Shown here: piece by piece, positions 60,061 through 64,000 of the stretch
Layout: each line of letters starts with the position of its first letter
Numbering within the stretch: position 1 is the stretch's first letter
Assembly (NCBI GenBank): GCA_900540205.1
Contig: UQER01000017.1
Location: 3,712 to 67,711 of the forward strand
Length of the DNA: 64,000 nucleotides
Origin: an uncultured Porphyromonadaceae bacterium
Lineage (GTDB): Bacteria > Bacteroidota > Bacteroidia > Bacteroidales > Muribaculaceae
Reading direction: 5' to 3'
The notes under the pieces: model-generated
Seen by the model: only the letters and a program-made list of their open reading frames with translations
Told to the model about the DNA's origin: nothing
The model's database searches: none
Made by a program: the position numbers and the translations under genes

Positions 60061-61143
60061 ATGAAAATTCTGCATATCATTTCGTCGCTGGAAATTGGAG
60101 GTGCACAAAAATTGGTGCATGACTTGGCGTTGACCCAAAAATTAGAGGGCAATGATGTTTCTGTCCTTGTATATTACAACTGTGACTCCACTTTCGAGAA
60201 AGAAATGATTAAGGCCGGTGTCAATATCATCTCTCTTAAATGCACAAATTCCAAATCATTAATACTTCCGATTAAACTACGTCATGTTCTAAAGGACTAC
60301 GACGTGGCGCATGTGCATCTTTTTCCCGCACTTTATCAGGCGGCACTGGCATCAGTTGGAATTAAAACGCCATTAGTTTATACCGAACATAGTACGTATA
60401 ACCGAAGGCGAGCAAAAAAATATCTGCGCCCGCTGGAACAACTTGTTTACAGCAGGTATTCCAAAATAATCTCAATCAGCGAACAAACTCAAAAGGCCTT
60501 GTTCAATTGGCTCAAACCTCGTGCCACATCTAAATTCCAAACAATTTATAACGGCGTAGATTTGGGAAAATATCGTAAAGCAGAGGCCAAAAATCCGAAG
60601 GATATATTTGGAAGAACTGGCATACCGATACTGATGGTTTCAAGGTTTGTTCCTGCAAAAGATCAGGCCACTCTAATTAAAGCCTTAAAATTCATTGAGG
60701 ATACAGACATATTCGTGGCCTTTGCCGGAGACGGGGAGCTGATTCAAGATGCAAAAAAACTTGCCGAAGAAGTAGGAGTGGCTGAACGGTGCGTTTTTCT
60801 CGGAAGCAGAAATGACATTCCGGAACTGATTAAAAGCTCAGCTATAGGAGTACAATCATCACATTGGGAAGGCTTCGGACTTACTGCCGTAGAATTCATG
60901 GCCGCAGGTAAACCTGTGATTGCATCCTCTGTAGATGGATTAAAGCAAGTTGTTGATGGTGCCGGAATTTTGTTTAGTCCCGGTGACGAACAACAGCTTG
61001 CAAAAAACATAACTCAGTTAATATCAGACAATATTTTATATTCAGACACTTCTACTAAATGCCTGAACAGAGCCGAGAAATACAGCATGGAATCAACAGC
61101 CAAACAATATTATGATGCATATAATAATATCGTAATATACTAA
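60061..61143 (+). CDS. Family 4 glycosyltransferase
   Basis: 360 residues. N-terminal ISSLEIGGAQKLVHDLA (GT4 acceptor loop GGAQ), then YTEHSTYNRRRAKKY, LMVSRFVPAKDQATLIKALK and GVQSSHWEGFGLTAVEFMAA (E-x7-E site). One sugar transfer in repeat-unit assembly. Confidence 0.93.
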   Translation: MKILHIISSLEIGGAQKLVHDLALTQKLEGNDVSVLVYYNCDSTFEKEMIKAGVNIISLKCTNSKSLILPIKLRHVLKDYDVAHVHLFPALYQAALASVGIKTPLVYTEHSTYNRRRAKKYLRPLEQLVYSRYSKIISISEQTQKALFNWLKPRATSKFQTIYNGVDLGKYRKAEAKNPKDIFGRTGIPILMVSRFVPAKDQATLIKALKFIEDTDIFVAFAGDGELIQDAKKLAEEVGVAERCVFLGSRNDIPELIKSSAIGVQSSHWEGFGLTAVEFMAAGKPVIASSVDGLKQVVDGAGILFSPGDEQQLAKNITQLISDNILYSDTSTKCLNRAEKYSMESTAKQYYDAYNNIVIY

Positions 61144-61146
61144 ACA

Positions 61147-61743
61147 ATGACCTCTATCTACAAACGCATAATCAGGGATTACATCAAGTTGACACTGTCA
61201 CTTATTGTATCTATAATATATATCCCTCACGTGTTAATTTATTTAACAATTGGGGGGGGTAAAATATCATCTGACATAAAAAGCATGTTTTCATGCTTGC
61301 CGATACACTTATCGGGAATTATAGGACTTATTTATTTGCTTAATACGAATGGGTATTTCCGCACGCTTTTCTATCATCGCATCGGTCCGATAGCTTCTGC
61401 ATTGATCAGCTGGTATCGTCCTGGCGACAAATATTTCACTATTTCAAAAACCACTAAAATCGGGAGATCAGTTATCCTCGCACATCCATACGCAACTATT
61501 TTAAACGCTGAAAGCATTGGTGACAATTTTAATTTCCGGCACCTCACCACATTGGGTGACAAAAACGGCAAACGGCCTGTTATTGGTAACAATGTCTCAT
61601 TGGGAGCATGTGTAACCATAATAGGTGGCGTAAAAATCGGTGATAACGTCGTAGTCGGAGCTGGTTCTGTTGTGGTCAAAGATGTACCGGACAACTGTAT
61701 CGTAGCCGGTAATCCTGCAAAAATAATCCGCACTATATCATAA
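61147..61743 (+). CDS. Serine-acetyltransferase-like hexapeptide acyltransferase
   Basis: 198 residues. A hydrophobic N-terminal half is followed by the beta-helix (ISKTTKIGRSVILAHPYATI, LGDKNGKRPVIGNNVSLGAC, GDNVVVGAGSVVVKDV) and VAGNPAKIIR. It resembles CysE-fold sugar acetyltransferases of capsule loci; the His in LAHPYAT is a candidate catalytic residue. It overlaps the next gene by one base. Confidence 0.88.
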   Translation: MTSIYKRIIRDYIKLTLSLIVSIIYIPHVLIYLTIGGGKISSDIKSMFSCLPIHLSGIIGLIYLLNTNGYFRTLFYHRIGPIASALISWYRPGDKYFTISKTTKIGRSVILAHPYATILNAESIGDNFNFRHLTTLGDKNGKRPVIGNNVSLGACVTIIGGVKIGDNVVVGAGSVVVKDVPDNCIVAGNPAKIIRTIS

Positions 61744-62867
61744 TGCCAAAACTGTTAATGGTGGTCAATGAGGACCGCTTCTTCCTATCACACCGCAAAC
61801 CTGTGGCAATAGCGGCACGTGAAGAGGGATATCAGGTGACTATTGTTGCCAAGGATACAGGAAAATTCGCCGAAATCCGACAACTCGGCTTCGATGTAAT
61901 CGACCTTCCCATAAATCCTACTGGAATGAATCTAAGGGAGGAATGGAAAACTTTCCGGTTCCTTTACAATCTGTATCGGAAAGAACGCCCGGACATAGTG
62001 CACCATGTCGGTCTAAAAAATATCCTCTGGGGTGGACTCGCAGCACGTATACTAAAAGTGCCTGGTGTGGTAAATGCCGTAAGCGGGCTTGGCGGACTTT
62101 TTAACGGTGGTAAGATTTCAGCAACGACACGCGGCATTCTGACACTGATGCGTTTTTCCAATCATCGGCGGGGCGTAAAGGTGATTTTCCAAAACAACGA
62201 CGATATGTCGATATTTCTCGCCAATAAGGTTGTAACCCCTAAACAGATTGCATTTACAAAAGGATCAGGCATAGACCTTAAGGAATATGCTTATTGTGAA
62301 GAACCGGAAAGCGGGAAAATCAGGATAATTTTTACAGGACGGATGGTTCGCGAAAAGGGCGTGTGCGATTTGATTGAAGCTGCCGAACAGCTTAAACCGG
62401 ATTTTGACGGCAAGATTGAATTTATTCTTTGCGGACGGCTCACGCCCAACAAGACCGGCGTTACCGCTGAATATCTATCATCGCACTGCGACGGTGAATA
62501 TCTCCAATGGCTTGGTGAGCGCAACGACATCCACGATCTTTTGAAATCAAGCCACATTATGGCCTTCCCCTCCTACTATCGCGAGGGAGTGCCAAAATCG
62601 CTCATCGAAGCTTCGGCCATAGGGCGACCTATTGTGACATGCAATTCCACGGGGTGCAAAGATGTGGTGACCAACGGGGTAAACGGCTATCTCATTGAGC
62701 CCCGGAACCCCGTAATGCTTGCGGAAAAACTGCGGCAGCTAATCGAAAATCAATCACTACGCATTCGTATGGGAAAAGCCGCTCGGGAAAAAGCTGAAAA
62801 AGAATTTTCAATCGATACCGTGGTAAAAACTCATATCGATATCTATAACACATTAATTAGTCAATAA
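61743..62867 (+). CDS. Family 4 glycosyltransferase (PglA/WbaZ-like)
   Basis: 374 residues. HRKPVAIAAREEGYQVTIVA and INPTGMNLREEWKTFRFLY near the start, IVHHVGLKNILWGGLAARIL, then the donor site FTGRMVREKGVCDLIEAAEQ and MAFPSYYREGVPKSLIEASA with GRPIVTCNSTGCKDVV. This pattern is shared with GalNAc/FucNAc-adding GT4 enzymes that act early on lipid carriers. Exact sugar inferred only. Confidence 0.92.
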   Translation: MPKLLMVVNEDRFFLSHRKPVAIAAREEGYQVTIVAKDTGKFAEIRQLGFDVIDLPINPTGMNLREEWKTFRFLYNLYRKERPDIVHHVGLKNILWGGLAARILKVPGVVNAVSGLGGLFNGGKISATTRGILTLMRFSNHRRGVKVIFQNNDDMSIFLANKVVTPKQIAFTKGSGIDLKEYAYCEEPESGKIRIIFTGRMVREKGVCDLIEAAEQLKPDFDGKIEFILCGRLTPNKTGVTAEYLSSHCDGEYLQWLGERNDIHDLLKSSHIMAFPSYYREGVPKSLIEASAIGRPIVTCNSTGCKDVVTNGVNGYLIEPRNPVMLAEKLRQLIENQSLRIRMGKAAREKAEKEFSIDTVVKTHIDIYNTLISQ

Positions 62868-62868
62868 G

Positions 62869-63921
62869 ATGAAAATCCTTGTTACTGGGGCGGCCGGGTT
62901 TATCGGGTCGGCCGTGTGCCGGAGGCTGCTCGACCGGGGCGACTCGGTGGTGGGTCTCGACAATATAAACGACTATTATGCACCGGCGCTTAAGTTCGGC
63001 CGTCTGGCACAACTGGGCATCAGGGAGGAGGACGTGGCTTGGTACAAGTTCACACCATCAACTGTGTTCCCGGAGTTCAGCTTCGTGCGCATGAATCTGG
63101 AGGATACCCAGGCCATGCGGATGCTTATGGCCAACGGCGGGTTCGATGCGGTGATCAATCTCGGGGCACAGGCAGGTGTGCGCTATTCCATCACCAATCC
63201 GCATGCCTACATAGAAAGCAACGTCGACGGATTCATCAATGTGCTCGAGGGTTGCCGCGACAACCATGTGAAGCATCTGGTCTATGCATCGTCGTCAAGT
63301 GTCTACGGACTGAACGGCAAGGTGCCGTTCTCCGAGCACGACGGCATCGCCCACCCCGTAAGCCTGTATGCAGCCACCAAAAAGAGCAACGAGCTCATGG
63401 CACACGCATATTCCAAGCTTTACGGACTGCCAACCACCGGGTTGCGGTTCTTCACGGTCTATGGGCCGTGGGGACGCCCCGACATGTCGCCCTTCCTGTT
63501 CATGGATGCCATCCTCCACGACCGCGCCATAAAGGTGTTCAACAACGGCGATATGCTGCGCGATTTCACCTATATCGACGATATTGTGGAAGGCGTTGTG
63601 CGCATCGTTGACGTCATACCCGAGGGGAATCCTGAATGGGACGCCACATCGCCCGATCCCGCCACCTCCCCTGCCCCCTACCGGGTTTACAACATCGGCA
63701 ATCAGCAGCCCACACGCCTCATGGACTACATCTCATGCATTGAACGCGCCATCGGCCGGGAGGCAAAAAAAGAGATGCTCCCCATGCAGCCGGGCGATGT
63801 CTACCAGACCTATGCCGATTCGTCCGCATTGGCCGAGGCTACAGGGTTCAGACCGTGCACGGAGCTTCAGACGGGTATCGACCGCACGGTGGCATGGTTC
63901 AAGGAATATTATAATCTATAA
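62869..63921 (+). CDS. NAD-dependent epimerase, UDP-glucuronate 4-epimerase-like
   Basis: 350 residues. TGAAGFIGSAVCRRLLDRGD (NAD loop), GLDNINDYYAPALKFGRL (the NDYY motif of UDP-glucuronate epimerases), NLGAQAGVRYSITNPHAYIE, SSSSVYGLN and the YAATKKSNE Tyr/Lys pair. It interconverts UDP-glucuronate and UDP-galacturonate. The next gene appears to be UDP-glucose dehydrogenase, which would supply its substrate. Higher GC than the genes before it, so the locus returns to a conserved end. Confidence 0.9.
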   Translation: MKILVTGAAGFIGSAVCRRLLDRGDSVVGLDNINDYYAPALKFGRLAQLGIREEDVAWYKFTPSTVFPEFSFVRMNLEDTQAMRMLMANGGFDAVINLGAQAGVRYSITNPHAYIESNVDGFINVLEGCRDNHVKHLVYASSSSVYGLNGKVPFSEHDGIAHPVSLYAATKKSNELMAHAYSKLYGLPTTGLRFFTVYGPWGRPDMSPFLFMDAILHDRAIKVFNNGDMLRDFTYIDDIVEGVVRIVDVIPEGNPEWDATSPDPATSPAPYRVYNIGNQQPTRLMDYISCIERAIGREAKKEMLPMQPGDVYQTYADSSALAEATGFRPCTELQTGIDRTVAWFKEYYNL

Positions 63922-63930
63922 TCCGCTTAA

Positions 63931-64000
63931 ATGGAAACATCACTCATGAAACAGAAATACAACATAGCGGTGGCCGGGACGGGCTACGTGGGGATGAGCA
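63931..64000 (+). CDS. Nucleotide-sugar (UDP-glucose) 6-dehydrogenase, N-terminal fragment
   Basis: Only 23 codons are inside the window, starting at ATG 63931 or, more likely, ATG 63946 (MKQKYNIAVAGTGYVGMS). GTGYVG is the NAD loop of UDP-glucose dehydrogenases. Position after the glucuronate-epimerase-like gene supports this call, but the rest of the gene is outside. Confidence 0.75.
   Translation, partial: METSLMKQKYNIAVAGTGYVGMS

Noticed and set aside
1..64000. CRISPR arrays and rRNA genes
   Set aside because: No regularly spaced identical repeats and no rRNA-like conserved stretches were seen.

Overview
The window is bacterial and almost certainly from the order Bacteroidales. The evidence is direct: SusC/SusD pairs, two hybrid two-component regulators carrying AraC-type output domains, an IS982-type element, and many promoters with the Bacteroidales -7 box TAnnTTTG, several with a TTTG box about 20 bp upstream. 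Base composition near 50% GC in the core genes and the lack of Shine-Dalgarno sites at most starts would fit a gut Muribaculaceae-like lineage, but that family assignment is inference.

Layout. (1) 1-4366: the 3' part of a hybrid sensor/regulator and a membrane acyltransferase-like gene. (2) 4612-19132: a 14.5 kb integrative mobilizable element in the 3' end of a tRNA-Gln(CUG) gene, bounded by a 34 bp imperfect direct repeat. It carries a DUF3853 protein, RecA-like ATPase, frameshifted primase, DUF3408 protein, MobC-like protein and relaxase, then defence cargo (C5 methyltransferase, restriction endonuclease, an unrecognised PD-(D/E)XK protein, an AbiE-type toxin/antitoxin pair), and a tyrosine integrase at the far end. 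It has no conjugation channel genes, so it would need a helper. (3) 19133-31640: degenerate repeats and small genes, a GH31 glycosidase, a four-gene operon with a free-standing adenylation enzyme, small housekeeping-like genes, a DUF3791/DUF3990/DUF3791 trio, an IS982-type element with a nonsense codon, and a flavodoxin-like gene with a doubtful start.

(4) 31731-43871: a fructan utilisation locus. GH32 fructan hydrolase, sugar transporter and fructokinase form a minus-strand operon. Divergent from it stand a hybrid regulator with a periplasmic sugar-binding sensor and then the SusC/SusD outer-membrane pair. Matching pairs of 21 bp repeats precede both the regulator and susC and are the best candidates for its operators.

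(5) 44095-64000: a surface polysaccharide locus. It begins with rfbA-rfbC-rfbB (dTDP-sugar synthesis), then a promoter embedded in a perfect inverted repeat and a gene that appears to fuse a tyrosine-recombinase core-binding (SAM-like) domain to a NusG/UpxY-like antiterminator. After it come a CDP-6-deoxysugar branch (rfbF, cupin, rfbG, reductase), flippase, glycosyltransferases, acetyltransferases, a WbsX-like protein, an EpsG/Wzy-like polymerase, a deacetylase, an ATP-grasp ligase, a UDP-glucuronate-epimerase-like enzyme and the start of a UDP-glucose dehydrogenase. The middle of this locus (about 51.6-62.9 kb) is visibly more AT-rich than its ends, as expected for exchangeable polysaccharide genes.

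The most unusual item is the recombinase-domain/NusG fusion at the head of the polysaccharide locus, together with the inverted repeat over its promoter. Next are the shared palindromes inside the mobile element and the adenylation-enzyme operon.
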